Positions 53,713-63,747 are shown, counted from the stretch's first letter. The stretch: 64,000 bases of DNA from UBA2779 sp965232165 (GCA_965232165.1 CBDDOY010000001.1:1116001-1180000), one strand, 5' to 3'. Made by a program: numbers and translations. The notes: generated by a model from the letters alone, not told the origin.

Positions 53713-56175
53713 ATGAAAATATCCGTTGACTGGATCAAAGATTTCGTCGAGTTGCCGACATCTGTCGGCGACATGGAACTCTCCCAGCGCATCACTCTAG
53801 GGGTGTGCGAAGTAGAGGGGTTTGAACGTGTCGGCAGCATTTTGAACCGGATAATCGCTGCCGATATTACCGAGGTTGTTCCTCATCCGAATGCGGACAA
53901 TCTCAAGCTGGCGACAGTCAACTACGGCGGGGAAAAACCTGCGGTGGTGGTCTGCGGAGCGCCGAACTGCCGGACAGGGATTAAGACGGCCTATGCGCCC
54001 GTCGGGGTGAACCTGCCTAATGGGCTCACTCTGAAGCCGAAGGAAATTCACGGCGTTCTCTCTGAGGGCATGCTTTGTGCGGAAGATGAACTCGGTCTGT
54101 CAGATAAGCATGAGGGCTTGATAGAACTCGACAAAGATGTTAAGGCCGGTCAAACAATGCTTCAGGCCCTCGGGGACAGGGCCGTCAGCGATCTTCTGCT
54201 GGACATTGATAACAAGTCTCTCACTCACAGACCGGATTGCTGGGGGCATTATGGCCTGGCCCGTGAATTTGCTGCGGTGTTCAATCAACCCTTCAAGGAT
54301 AAATTCGATGCCGAATGGATTAGGGCTTTACAAGACCGCATAGCAGAAGACGGCGGCGGCCCCCCCCCTGTCTCTATCCATGTTGACAGGGATTCCGCAA
54401 ACCTTGGATTTCTCGGGCTGTCTGTGGATGGCATAAGGATCGGAACCAGCCCCGATTGGATGCAGCGGCGCCTCTATGCCGCCGGTATGCGGCCTATCAA
54501 TACGGTAGTGGACATCTCCAACTATGTCATGCTGGAAACCGGCATACCCAACCATATTTTCGATAGAACCACCATCTGCGGCGCTAAGATCATTGTCCGC
54601 CGGGCCGGGCGAGACATGGACTTCACTACCCTGGACGGTCAGGTGAGACGGCTTTGTGCCACAGACACTGTGGTCTGTGATGCAGAGCGTGAATCGGCTA
54701 TTGCCGGTGTGATGGGAGGTTTGGAAAGCTCGGTAACCGAAGACACTACTCAGGTTATGATAGAGGTCGCCAACTGGGTGGATGCCGAGATTCGCCGTAC
54801 GGGGACGAGGCTGGGTTTGCGCACTGATGCCTCGATTCGCTATGAGAAGAGCCTAGACAGCCAGCAGCTCGTGAAATGCCTGCTGCGCATCTATGAACTC
54901 TTCTTGGATCTGATGCCCGGAGCAAGAGCCGTTGGCGGCATACAGTCGGATAATGTGCCAACTCCTTCTGATTTGGTTATACAAACCAGTTCCCTGCGAA
55001 TATCGAAGATACTCGGTGAAAGCATCGACGACCAGACTTTGACGAGGGTGCTCGAATCGCTGGGATTCAGAATTGCCCTCATTTCTGGCGGACAGGAATG
55101 TACTCATGCCATCCATGTCCCGACATGGAGAGCCACCAAGGACATTGAGTGTGAGGTGGATATTGCCGAGGAAATTGGCCGAATTATCGGCTACAGCAGC
55201 ATCAAGCCTCTCAGCCCTGTCCAGGGCATCAGCCCGTTACGGCTCTCACCGGGGAAAACTCTTATGAGAAAGGCTCAAGACTTCCTGGTGTTACGAGGAA
55301 GGGCGTTGGAAATTATGACCTATCCCCTCATCGGGCGGCATCTGCTCGAAAGAACCTCATGGCCCATTCTCAACGAACACCTTGTTCTTGCCAATGCCAT
55401 CAGTCCTGAACATGATAGGATGAGGCCCAGCCTTATCCCGAGTCTGCTGGCGGCGGCCGCCGCAAACCGCAGGGAGCATGAGGAGTTCCGCATCTTCGAA
55501 TGCGGGAGAAGCTATATTCATATCGGCGGCGAAGTCTTTTCTCAAGACCGCTATCAGATAGGCATTGTCTTCCATGCCGAAAAGATAAACCCCTTTATTG
55601 ATCTTTCCGACACTGTCGAGGAACTTTTGGAATACCTGAAGATTCCTCACCGGTTAAGTGCAGCCAATCCCGTCGAGCCCCATGGTCTTGTTCCGGCGAA
55701 TTGGCCCGGCAGTCACCCTCATGAATTTCTCGATATAAGAATCATGAATCAGTCCTGCGGGGCCGTCCTGTCTCTCCATCCGCAGGTGGCAAGAGCCATG
55801 AAGATTAAAGGACGAAGCGGCTTTGCCGTTCTGGATCTCACTGACGTTATGGCGAAACCGCCAACGCAGAAGCAAGATTTTCGACCTCTGGACAAGTTTC
55901 CATACGCCGAATTCGATGTGACGGTGGTTATGCCCCAACACGCCTATGCAGAGGATGCCGTTTCTGTGGTGAAGGGTCAGCGAATGAAGGAAATCCGCTC
56001 CGTGGGCATCAGGGATGTCTTTGAACTCGGCAAGGAAGGCCGGGCGATAACCCTCAATATAGTATTTAGGGATGCCCAGAAAACGCTTGACCCCGAATTC
56101 TTGCAGCGTGCCGAAGCGGCGGTTATCGCCGCGCTTGCCGGGGCCGGTTACCCATTAAGGGGGGCGGAGCATTAG
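53713..56175 (+). CDS. pheT: Phenylalanyl-tRNA synthetase beta subunit
   Basis: 820 residues, GAGGTGATACT before the ATG. Domains in order: N-terminal B1 and tRNA-binding OB fold (ADITEVVPHPNADNLKLATVNYG), B3/B4 editing region (RPINTVVDISNYVMLETGIPNHIFD, GVMGGLESSV), B5 (LGESIDDQTLTRVLESLGF), the catalytic-like core and a C-terminal anticodon-binding FDX-ACB domain (FPYAEFDVTVVMP). Length is typical. Forms the alpha2beta2 enzyme with PheS and edits Tyr-tRNA-Phe. Confidence 0.96.
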   Translation: MKISVDWIKDFVELPTSVGDMELSQRITLGVCEVEGFERVGSILNRIIAADITEVVPHPNADNLKLATVNYGGEKPAVVVCGAPNCRTGIKTAYAPVGVNLPNGLTLKPKEIHGVLSEGMLCAEDELGLSDKHEGLIELDKDVKAGQTMLQALGDRAVSDLLLDIDNKSLTHRPDCWGHYGLAREFAAVFNQPFKDKFDAEWIRALQDRIAEDGGGPPPVSIHVDRDSANLGFLGLSVDGIRIGTSPDWMQRRLYAAGMRPINTVVDISNYVMLETGIPNHIFDRTTICGAKIIVRRAGRDMDFTTLDGQVRRLCATDTVVCDAERESAIAGVMGGLESSVTEDTTQVMIEVANWVDAEIRRTGTRLGLRTDASIRYEKSLDSQQLVKCLLRIYELFLDLMPGARAVGGIQSDNVPTPSDLVIQTSSLRISKILGESIDDQTLTRVLESLGFRIALISGGQECTHAIHVPTWRATKDIECEVDIAEEIGRIIGYSSIKPLSPVQGISPLRLSPGKTLMRKAQDFLVLRGRALEIMTYPLIGRHLLERTSWPILNEHLVLANAISPEHDRMRPSLIPSLLAAAAANRREHEEFRIFECGRSYIHIGGEVFSQDRYQIGIVFHAEKINPFIDLSDTVEELLEYLKIPHRLSAANPVEPHGLVPANWPGSHPHEFLDIRIMNQSCGAVLSLHPQVARAMKIKGRSGFAVLDLTDVMAKPPTQKQDFRPLDKFPYAEFDVTVVMPQHAYAEDAVSVVKGQRMKEIRSVGIRDVFELGKEGRAITLNIVFRDAQKTLDPEFLQRAEAAVIAALAGAGYPLRGAEH

Positions 56176-56601
56176 AGATGACCCGATTGCATTTCTATAG
56201 TGCTATTTGTCGGAATATATTGCCTTCTTTGACCCGTATGAATGTCAGTAATGCAAATTTCCTCTTCTTCGTATCCACCCGGATACCTTTTCAGTGCCCT
56301 TGTTCATAAGTGCCCTTGCCTGGTTAGGAATAGGCATTCTCCCGTGGAACGTGGGAACCAGATGCCTTCGGGTTAATAGGAATAAGCAGGCTTCTTTCAG
56401 CATGGTCAGACAATCGCATCGGCAGAGGCTGTCATGAATACAGGAAGAACCGGCACACCCCATAACGTGCCGGTTCCTGACGAATGCCCCGTTACGCTAT
56501 GTTTTGTGCTTTGATGCAAGCCTGCTCCTGCCGTGAAATCCCGGAGCAGCCGTTAAGACCCGTTTTCCTACCCGGGATGGTTGAAACTTACCCTGAGCTT
56601 C
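56176..56601. other. Intergenic region between pheT and the tRNA cluster
   Basis: No gene seen. GAACCGGCAC (56447-56456) and GTGCCGGTTC (56467-56476) form a perfect ten-base-pair hairpin with a ten-base loop. It lies downstream of the convergent tRNAs and pheT and may be a terminator, though no T run follows on either strand. Confidence 0.45.
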
Positions 56602-56687
56602 GGAGAGACAGGGATTCGAACCCTGGGTACCGTAAACGGTACAACGGATTTCGAGTCCGTCCGATTCAACCGCTCTCGCATCTCTCC
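56602..56687 (-). tRNA. tRNA-Ser (CGA)
   Basis: 86 bases, class II tRNA with a long variable arm. The acceptor GGAGAGA pairs with TCTCTCC and the anticodon loop reads CTCGAAA, giving CGA. No CCA is encoded. Last of three tRNAs read in the same direction, 3 bases after tRNA-Arg. Confidence 0.95.
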
Positions 56688-56690
56688 AGT

Positions 56691-56764
56691 TATGCCCTAG
56701 AGGACTTGAACCTCTGGCCTTTAGGTCCGCAACCTAACGCTCTATCCAACTGAGCTAAGGGCAC
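56691..56764 (-). tRNA. tRNA-Arg (GCG)
   Basis: 74 bases. Acceptor GTGCCCT pairs with AGGGCAT (one G-U at the end). D arm GCTC/GAGC with A20, anticodon stem TTAGG/CCTAA, loop TTGCGGA, T arm AGAGG/CCTCT. The anticodon is GCG. Arg identity elements A20 and C35 are present. Most bacteria use ACG, edited to ICG, for CGN codons, so GCG is uncommon. Confidence 0.9.
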
Positions 56765-56770
56765 ATAGAC

Positions 56771-56856
56771 GGAGAGGGTGGGATTCGAACCCACGGTGCG
56801 GTCACCCGCACAACTCCTTAGCAGGGAGCCCGATTCGGCCGCTCTCGCACCTCTCC
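56771..56856 (-). tRNA. tRNA-Ser (GCT)
   Basis: 86 bases, class II tRNA with a long variable arm. Acceptor GGAGAGG pairs with CCTCTCC, and the anticodon loop CTGCTAA gives GCT for AGC/AGU codons. First of three tRNAs on the minus strand. Confidence 0.95.
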
Positions 56857-57119
56857 AATAGCGGTAGGAGGAATTTCCAAGCAGATTGCGCCCATCCATT
56901 TCCATCGGCGGTGTCTTGATTCCCTTTGAGTTCGAATTCCCTACCTGCCTGTATGTTGCAACATTTTTCCTAGGTACGTCCAGTATTTCAGGAAGAAAAT
57001 GCAGCAGCGCCTTGTGATTGTTTGATTTCAGCGCTCGGCATAATTTCAATCATGGTGATGGAAGTACCGTACTAATCGTGCGTTCGAATCCCACTTTGGA
57101 ATTCGTTGGAAACAGAAAG

Positions 57120-58343
57120 TTATAATCCCGGCAATAGGCCGGCACTTCTGCCTGAACTCGTTGGCAGGACTTCATAGCCTAAATCTTTATATCCAGCCAT
57201 CCGTTTTTCGCTCATGCGCTGCAAAACGGTTACTTGACTGTCGATGTAATCATAAACCTGCACTTTGGTCTTGTTATGATGAATTCTGTGTAATCTCCCT
57301 GCATACTGAGCAAGTGTGCCTTTCCAGGAAATCGGCATAGCCAGGAACAACGTATCCAATCTCGCGTCATCAAACCCTTCACCTATATAGCGGCCTGTCG
57401 CGATTAGAATGCGCTCTTCATGGCCGCTAATGCTTTCAAGTTTATCAAACATTTGTTTGAGAGCTTTCTTACCATACCTCCCTGAAGGGTAATGATATGC
57501 TTTGCAAGGCCGGAAAGACGATTCGAGAAAAATGCAACATGTTTTTTGCGCTCCGTCAAAACCACCGGAGATCGGCCATCCTTCAAAGCATAAATAACGT
57601 CCTTAACAATCATTTCATTGCGGGTGCTATTGGCGGCCAGTTCAGCATATACCGTTTGAATTGGCGGGTGCTCATGTTGTTCTGTCAAACTTACAGACAA
57701 TTTGAACTCCGTGCAGCGGGGCACCACAAGGTGACTGAATGGACGCTTCTGTGCTTGTTTCTTTGCATCAACATGATGTCTGATGAGACCGCACTGCATA
57801 AATATGATTGGCTGTTGTCCATCTTTCCGTATTGGTGTTGCGGTCAGGCCGAGCACATACTTTGCCTTACATTGCCTCGCAACGGCTTCGAAGCTCACAG
57901 CGGATAAATGATGACATTCATCTACAATGAGCTGGCCGTAGTCTGCGGTACAATCATCGACCACTCCCTTACGAACCAGGCTCTGTATCAGTGCAATATC
58001 AATCTGACCTGCGGTTTTCGTTTGCCGCCGCCGATTTGGCCAATATCAATATAATCAAGTGCTAAAAATGTCTGAAGCCGGGCAATCCATTGCCCACGAA
58101 GTTGTTTTCTATGCACCAAAATAAGGGTGTTTCTTTTTCGTTTTGCAATAACATGGGGGGCCAAAACGGGTTTCCCAAAACCTGTTGCAGCAGAAAGAAT
58201 CCCTGTGTCGTGGGCTAAAAGTGCCTTAACCGCCGGTTTTTGATCTTTGCTGAGTGTCCCAAGAAATTTTGTGCGTATTGCTTTGCCGGAATTTCTTTCA
58301 TCAACGATTTCATGCGCTGCATTTATTTCGTTCAATAACTCAA
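57120..58343 (-). pseudogene. TOTE-type superfamily 2 helicase, truncated and frameshifted
   Basis: From just inside the family A repeat the frame reads LGTLSKDQKPAVKALLAHDTG, LVHRKQLRGQW and IGQIGGGKRK, which closely follows helicases of TOTE conflict systems. A missing A near 58014-58017 shifts to QIDIALIQSL-like sequence with IVDECHHLSAVSFEAV and LGLTATPIRKDG. A missing base near 57472-57476 shifts again to ATGRYIGEGFDDARLDTLFLAMP and AGRLHRIHH. The Walker A loop reads GFGKP, where Thr or Ser should follow Lys. The N-terminus, including any primase part, is gone. Confidence 0.85.
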
Positions 58344-58537
58344 GGGCACCTCTAAAAACCTCTTTTGGAATTTGGCACAGCTTATTCTTCTTCGGGACAA
58401 GGCGCCAAGAATTCAAGCGCAGCTGGGTTGCGTGAGCTTTTTGGCAACGCTGCAGCGGCCTGACTGCGTGCAGAACACGCACAGGCAGACGGAAAAGAGC
58501 AAGCCAAAAATGGAATGGGTTTTTTAGAGGCGCGCCC
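58344..58537. repeat. MITE-like repeat, family A, copy 2
   Basis: 194 bases between GGGCACCTCTAAAAACC and GGTTTTTTAGAGGCGCGCCC, an imperfect inverted repeat. The inside shares AATTCAAGCGCAGCTGGG and GCGTGAGC blocks with the reverse of 19804-19965. It has replaced the 5' part of the helicase gene. Confidence 0.7.
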
Positions 58538-58627
58538 ATTAGGTGTTTTCGTCTTTGGGCAATTTTCAAGTGCCATGTTTCCTCTGTGCAGTTACATGTT
58601 TGCTAACGTTTTGGCTACAGTATTCTT

Positions 58628-59071
58628 TTAATTTTTTATAGATTTTTCTTTATTATCTTTATTGATTAGCCACCATGCCGTTATGACAGAAGCAGCAGGG
58701 GCGAACAATACGCCTTCCATTATAACTTCAAGTACCAACGCAATTGGATAATTAACTAAAGACCAGCCATTAGGAAGAGCCAGAGTAGCATAAGCAGTAA
58801 TGCCCAGTAATAAACCTTTAAGTGCTGCATCTTTTATACTCTTTGCCTTAACAGAGGGTTCTACAGCCAACTTGACAATGGCTGTAGTCATGATAGCAAA
58901 CCAAATTAAGATCAATACTGGATTTTGAATATCAGCCGCAAATATCTCTCTGATTCCAGCCCCTTCCTGAACACCTTGAGCAAACTGGATTCCGAATGCA
59001 ACTTGATAAATTACATCTACAATAAAATAGACAGCAAATACACTTAGGTATTTCAAAATAGCAGTTTTCAT
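58628..59071 (-). CDS. DUF2177 family membrane protein
   Basis: 147 residues with four likely membrane segments (YLSVFAVYFIVDVIYQVAFG, PVLILIWFAIMTTAIVKLAV, GLLLGITAYATLALPN, VLFAPAASVITAWWLI). The order and the ALKGLLLGITAYATLALPNGWSL stretch match DUF2177. Function unknown. It stands in an accessory region and has no partner here. Confidence 0.75.
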   Translation of the reverse strand: MKTAILKYLSVFAVYFIVDVIYQVAFGIQFAQGVQEGAGIREIFAADIQNPVLILIWFAIMTTAIVKLAVEPSVKAKSIKDAALKGLLLGITAYATLALPNGWSLVNYPIALVLEVIMEGVLFAPAASVITAWWLINKDNKEKSIKN

Positions 59072-59291
59072 ATAATACGTTCCTTATATTTATAGATTAG
59101 CACCTACTCCTGTTTATCGTCCGTTTTCGGCTTATCCTGACCATTTTAAGCACTCACAACGGCTGGTGTATGGATAGCGGCATGGGTTAGCACTTAACTT
59201 TGCGAGTAAACACCAAACTGAAGATCAGCGAGAATTTTTAGAAGCAGGCAAGAACAAGCAATTACTTATAGCCATTTCTGTGGCTAGTGTT

Positions 59292-60260
59292 TTATTCTCC
59301 GTCTGGTATATTTTTTTCTTTACAATATTTTTCAATTTCTGTGTCGTTTTCAAAATAGTCATCACAAAATTCGTCAAGCTCTTTTTCAGTCGATTTGTAA
59401 TAACGTTCTTGGGCTGTCATTAATCTGTCCGCTTGCTCAATAAATTGCTCAAAATCTTCATTTATTTTACAAAGTTTGTCTATTGTTTTAAAGTCAAGTT
59501 CACGGTAAGTTGCAGGAAATAGAATTTTACTTTGATACGGATTTGCGTTTAGTTCAATTATTCCAATTCCAAATGATTGATTTAGTCTTTCCATTTCGTC
59601 CGACAAACTATCGCTGAACTCAAATGCTACTAAATATCCATAATTAGCCCAACTTGAATTCGAAACTGCCTGGAAATATGCTTTTTTCAATTCCGAGTCC
59701 AAATTGATCTCTTTTTTTATTTCGTAAGAGCTTAATTTAAAGGTGTCAGCTCTATTAATTGACTTCAAAAAATTCTGACTGACTTTGGTTTGCAAATTCA
59801 AAAATTTTACACCAGCCATATCTGGATGTGTCCAAATCTGATTGCTGTCTTTTCCAGGTTTTGATTGTTCGTGAAATATGGTTCTTGAGTATATCTTCGT
59901 GTTTTTTAAATAACTGCTCAAAAGTTTATGTAAATCTCTTTCGTTATATGATTTTGTTTTTGATTTTGGAAGTTTTACTGAAGTCGATTCTGTTGAGCCT
60001 GATAAGATTTCAATTCCGATATCCTGCTCGTTTTTTGTCAGATAATATACGTATGAACCACCTTCTTTTTTTATTCTCTTAACACGAGAATCACCGCTTC
60101 TTATAAAATCTCCTAAAAGTGCTGAAATTGTCGATGGCGGTGTTTTCGCTAGACCAAATTCATAGTATCCATTTTTTACAATATGGTCGTAAATCTCCAT
60201 ATAGTTTGTCAGTCCGTTTATATCATCAAGACTTTTTAAAATGGCTTCTTTTGTTGTCAT
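59292..60260 (-). CDS. HARE-HTH domain protein (HrgA/COG2958-like)
   Basis: 322 residues from the ATG at 60260; ten upstream in-frame codons belong to the recombinase remnant. The N-terminal 1-75 is a HARE-type winged helix (MTTKEAILKSLDDINGL, YYEFGLAKTPPSTISALL). The rest has features of the HrgA group (QIWTHPDMAGVKFLNLQ, LSSYEIKKEI, YFQAVSNSSWANYGYLVAFE), a conserved pattern reminiscent of restriction-enzyme-like folds. These proteins are found beside restriction-modification genes, as here. No direct activity is known to me. Confidence 0.75.
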   Translation of the reverse strand: MTTKEAILKSLDDINGLTNYMEIYDHIVKNGYYEFGLAKTPPSTISALLGDFIRSGDSRVKRIKKEGGSYVYYLTKNEQDIGIEILSGSTESTSVKLPKSKTKSYNERDLHKLLSSYLKNTKIYSRTIFHEQSKPGKDSNQIWTHPDMAGVKFLNLQTKVSQNFLKSINRADTFKLSSYEIKKEINLDSELKKAYFQAVSNSSWANYGYLVAFEFSDSLSDEMERLNQSFGIGIIELNANPYQSKILFPATYRELDFKTIDKLCKINEDFEQFIEQADRLMTAQERYYKSTEKELDEFCDDYFENDTEIEKYCKEKNIPDGE

Positions 60261-60302
60261 ATTCAAAATTCCATTTTCGGATTTTCTCACATTACCCCCA
60301 AC

Positions 60303-60538
60303 GACCGTGTCAATTGGATTCTTGAACTTATCAATAGTTCTTTTGGAGACATATATCGCTGTCGTTTTAGAGCTTCAGTGTCCATGCAATTCCTGAATAT
60401 ACCTCAAATCAGCACCTTGCTCAAGCAAATGATCTGCAAGACTGCGGCACAAAATATGCGGAGCAACATTTCTGCGAATCACGGGCTTCAATGATGTCTT
60501 CTTCAAAATATTAGCCACACTGGTCTCCCTGTGTCAAC
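60303..60538 (-). pseudogene. 3' end of a tyrosine recombinase, copy A
   Basis: The minus strand reads RRNVAPHILCRSLADHLLEQ, GADLRYIQELHGH, then a TGA, then SSKTTAIYVSK, IDKFKNPIDTV. This is the last part of a XerC/D-like integrase with the HLLEQG and LRYIQELLGH region; the catalytic HxxR box is degraded (HILCRS) and YTH is now YVS. It runs straight into the HARE gene. Confidence 0.75.
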
Positions 60539-61112
60539 GGGGTGCATTGCCTCATACTAATCGAAGGCCGGTTTTGAGTGCTATGTAAGGTAGGCAGGAT
60601 GAGAAGGAAAGCCCCCAATGGATTTTGATTATGAGGGAAGGGGCAAGACTCGGCCACACTCGAGACTTAAGGACATAGTCCACACCGCCGTTGGCGGGTT
60701 GTGCTGCTTCATTGACGGCCCAGACATCTTCTCGGGGTGAAGTGAGTGCCTTGCCCTGCTTAACTTGAGCGCATAGATGGGTCATCGAAGCCCTTGAAGC
60801 TATAGGAAGCAGTGCCCGCTTCAGGCTGCCGAGATTCATCCTGATAATGGGGCTGAGTTCATTTACGCCCTTGCTCAGTACTGCGGCGACAATGACATGG
60901 AGATTACTCGCAGCCGTCCGGGGAAAAAGAATGGCATTGCTGCGTGGTGATAATCGGGAATCTGAAATATTCTTTCTTCAAGTAGGTTTGATAAGATTTT
61001 CTTCTCCACAATATCTTCTTGCAAATCTAATCTCCATAACGGCAAATGGTGTCGCAGCAGATCCTTTTGCAGGAAGCACGGCGGTAAGTATAAAAGGTCG
61101 TTCTAATGCAGT
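60539..61112. other. Region without intact genes; possible methylase remnant
   Basis: A plus-strand open stretch at about 60970-61116 ends RFSSPQYLLANLISI, then ADPFAGSTAVSIKG. It resembles the start of a D12-class adenine methylase, in which a DPFAGSG SAM motif follows a lysine-rich RYxGSK segment. No continuation is found. A minus-strand frame at 60552-60839 has no recognisable features. Confidence 0.35.
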
Positions 61113-61706
61113 TTAGGCTTCGCCGTGTTTAGTTATTTGGTAGATTTTAATTACGGGGTCAAAAGTGTCAATTCTATGATATTCTATGTTCTTAACCGTA
61201 TTCAAGAGTCCTTCGGTGAATCCATGTTCTCCGTAATCACGGAAATTAGAATAGTGCCCCGTAAATCTTTGGTCGAGCCACAAGAGTATTTTCTGCCTTA
61301 CATTTTCAGGCTTGCTGAATCCACAGATGATCGTCATTTTTGAGGCAGCTATCAGTCTTTTCGCCAACTCAACAGCCTTTTCCCAAGGCAGTATGTGGAA
61401 TAGAAGGCTTGCTACAGAATAGTCCATATTGGGTTCTGGAAATGAATCGTTTATTAAGTCTAATAATCTAAATTCAAGATTCTTAATTTGTTCTTTTTTT
61501 ATTCGGTTAGATGCATATTCTATGAGTTGTTCTGATTTGTCGATTCCAACTCCCGATTTTAACTTATCGGAAAGTTTAAAGAGCAAATCTCCGTTTCCGC
61601 ATCCAAGTTCCATTACAGAGGCATTGCATTCAACAAGTTTTGCGATTTGGAAACGGATAGGACGTAAATATTTATCGACAGTATATGCTTTAACTACTTC
61701 TTTCAT
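61113..61706 (-). CDS. Class I SAM-dependent methyltransferase
   Basis: 197 residues. Motif I ASVMELGCGNGDLLFKLSD (about 29-47), acidic end of strand 2 in GVGIDKSEQLIEYA, and ASLLFHILPWEKAVELAKRL with the motif IV/V region. The fold is a small-molecule-type methyltransferase; the substrate cannot be inferred. It lies within the region bracketed by two recombinase remnants. Confidence 0.8.
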   Translation of the reverse strand: MKEVVKAYTVDKYLRPIRFQIAKLVECNASVMELGCGNGDLLFKLSDKLKSGVGIDKSEQLIEYASNRIKKEQIKNLEFRLLDLINDSFPEPNMDYSVASLLFHILPWEKAVELAKRLIAASKMTIICGFSKPENVRQKILLWLDQRFTGHYSNFRDYGEHGFTEGLLNTVKNIEYHRIDTFDPVIKIYQITKHGEA

Positions 61707-61858
61707 TTCTAATTAAACACAACGGTAAATTGTATGAGCAGCGAAAGGTTGCGCAGTAATTTCTTGTCAACCCGCGATGCTGTTTGAGCGGGCTGAAATG
61801 CTTGATGATACTGCTACTTCGGCAAATTCTTCTATACATTGCTGTAGGGCGTTTTTAT

Positions 61859-62800
61859 TTAATCAAATTTCAGCATATTTTCAAAAGGTGCAATTCTTTC
61901 TTTTGTTAAGTCAATATATTCTTGACTTATTTCAAATCCAACATAATTTCTATCACTTTTTAATGCTGCTATTCCAGTTGTACCGCTTCCCATAAATGGG
62001 TCTATGATAATATCGGTTTTGAATGAATACAATTGAATCAGTCTATATGGCAAATCAATTGGAAAAGGCGCAGGATGGCCAATTCTGCGGGCTGATTCTG
62101 CATTGAATGACCAAATAGATTTAGTCCATTCCACAAAATCTTCTTTTGAAATAGAGTTTTGCTTGATTTCTTTTTCATTTATTTTTCGGTCTCTTTTGTA
62201 ATCTCCTTTTGAAAAAATCAAAATGTATTCGTGAATATCTCTTAAAATGGGATTAGATGCAGATATCCAACTACCCCAAGCGGTTGAAGGACTTGCACTT
62301 GCTGCTTTATTCCAAATTATTTCACCGCGCATATTAAAACCGATCTCAATCATAATTTTTGAGATATAGTCTGAAAGCGGGATGTATGGTTTCCGGCCAA
62401 GATTTGCAACATTTATACAGGCGCGACCACCATTGACTAGCACACGATATGTTTCTGTGAAGACCCTTTTTAGCATATCCAAATACTCTTGCAATGACAG
62501 GTCTTCATCATATTCTTTCGAGACATTGTAAGGTGGTGAAGTAATCATTAGATGCAATGAATTATCAGGTATCATTGACATATTTTCTGCCGACCCTAAA
62601 ATTGTTGAGTTCAGCAAATTTTCAGGAAACAAGTTTGTCTCTTTTCTGACTTGTTTCTTATTTGTCAGTTCATTATATAATTTAGAGTCATAAAATTTAG
62701 ACGAATCGTGATTTATTCTGCCATTTGTTCCAAACGAACTTGACTCTGTCCCGTTTTTTCTTTGATATGCAGTTTTTATGCTTTCCAATTTATTCTCCAA
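61859..62800 (-). CDS. Type II DNA methyltransferase, beta class (N4-cytosine or N6-adenine)
   Basis: 313 residues. The catalytic TSPPYN motif (LMITSPPYNVSKEYDED, about 88-104) comes before the SAM-binding DPFMGSGTTGIAAL (about 267-280), the order of the beta class. SPPY favours N4-cytosine; the class alone does not decide. It overlaps the restriction endonuclease gene by 11 bases, so the two are coexpressed and should form a working type II system. Confidence 0.9.
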   Translation of the reverse strand: MENKLESIKTAYQRKNGTESSSFGTNGRINHDSSKFYDSKLYNELTNKKQVRKETNLFPENLLNSTILGSAENMSMIPDNSLHLMITSPPYNVSKEYDEDLSLQEYLDMLKRVFTETYRVLVNGGRACINVANLGRKPYIPLSDYISKIMIEIGFNMRGEIIWNKAASASPSTAWGSWISASNPILRDIHEYILIFSKGDYKRDRKINEKEIKQNSISKEDFVEWTKSIWSFNAESARRIGHPAPFPIDLPYRLIQLYSFKTDIIIDPFMGSGTTGIAALKSDRNYVGFEISQEYIDLTKERIAPFENMLKFD

Positions 62801-63746
62801 TTAGACTTAGGAGCAACTCTAAAAATTTCTCTGCTCTTGAAACATCATCCTTTTCTTTTGCAGCTATGGTTATTATTCGGCCTAATTCTCTTTTAGGCAA
62901 CATTGAAGAAAAGAAATTCATATCAGAATTAACTATAGATGTAATGTAATCGGCTAAGTTTTGAAATTCATCGAAAGTCTGAAAACCTTTGCCCTCAGTG
63001 TTTGTAATAAAATCATTGGCAGGGTTTGGATATAAGGATATGAAAATTTGAATAATTTCAGCCTTTTTCAAAAAATCCACTTTTTTCGAGTAGTTTTCTG
63101 TTATAGGACTATTTCCTAAAACTATAATTGGAATTTTTGTTGATTCCATTCCCGAAACTCGAATGTTAATAGATTTTCCTATTGCTTTCAGCATTGAGTC
63201 AGAACGAAGGATGGAAGGATTTCCTTTGTGGGCTTTGTAATCACCTACAAAATTAACTTGTCCGCTGTCATATTTGTAATTGTTTACAATGCTCATCTTA
63301 ATTTCAAAGAGCAGTTTAATGTTTTCTGCTTTTTGTCGAGTATCATTTGTTTTGCAAAATGCTAAGTCTGCATCACTTTGGGCAGATAATCCAAGTTCTG
63401 GGCAAACTACACTGTTTACAGCATATAGTCCTAAACTCTTAGCAATTGGTTGAAAAAAGTCTCTACTCCACTTTTCCGTATATTGTCCAATTAGCGAATT
63501 TCTACTTTGCAATGTTTGCTTTTCTGCACTTTTCCCTTTCGGAACATAGGCAAAATATCCATCTGTCAATTTATAGAATAACTGTTCTGGTGAAGCAAAG
63601 TTTTTTATTGCTTCTGTGAAGAATCTCTTTTCAGTATCTATGTTCCAGAAATTCATATTTGATTTCTTGTTCTTATACGGCCAAGTTGGAGGAATAAGAA
63701 CAATTTTATATGGTTTTCTTTTATCATTTTTACTCTTTTCAGTCAA
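62790..63746 (-). CDS. Putative type II restriction endonuclease
   Basis: 318 residues from a TTG at 63746, which falls at the junction with the recombinase remnant; the next ATG is at 63656. SAQSDADLAFCKTND followed by LLFEIKMSIVNN (about 150-190) gives the D-x(n)-E-x-K pattern of PD-(D/E)XK nucleases. The identity is also supported by overlap with the cognate methylase. I cannot name the recognition site. The A+T content is higher than in the housekeeping part, in line with acquisition. Confidence 0.75.
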   Translation of the reverse strand: MTEKSKNDKRKPYKIVLIPPTWPYKNKKSNMNFWNIDTEKRFFTEAIKNFASPEQLFYKLTDGYFAYVPKGKSAEKQTLQSRNSLIGQYTEKWSRDFFQPIAKSLGLYAVNSVVCPELGLSAQSDADLAFCKTNDTRQKAENIKLLFEIKMSIVNNYKYDSGQVNFVGDYKAHKGNPSILRSDSMLKAIGKSINIRVSGMESTKIPIIVLGNSPITENYSKKVDFLKKAEIIQIFISLYPNPANDFITNTEGKGFQTFDEFQNLADYITSIVNSDMNFFSSMLPKRELGRIITIAAKEKDDVSRAEKFLELLLSLIGE

Positions 63747-63747
63747 A

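Noticed and set aside
57060..57110. A tRNA-like T-arm (GTGCGTTCGAATCCCAC) suggesting a truncated tRNA or attachment site
   Set aside because: No acceptor, D or anticodon arms could be drawn, and no matching second copy was found.
60552..60839. A 95-codon minus-strand frame as a gene
   Set aside because: No family, no ribosome site and composition unlike its neighbours.
59140..61760. Possible attC sites (AAC...GTT pairs near 59150 and 61715) making the right end a true integron
   Set aside because: Stem structure and core sites do not fit a consensus, and the recombinase ends look XerC/D-like, not IntI-like.
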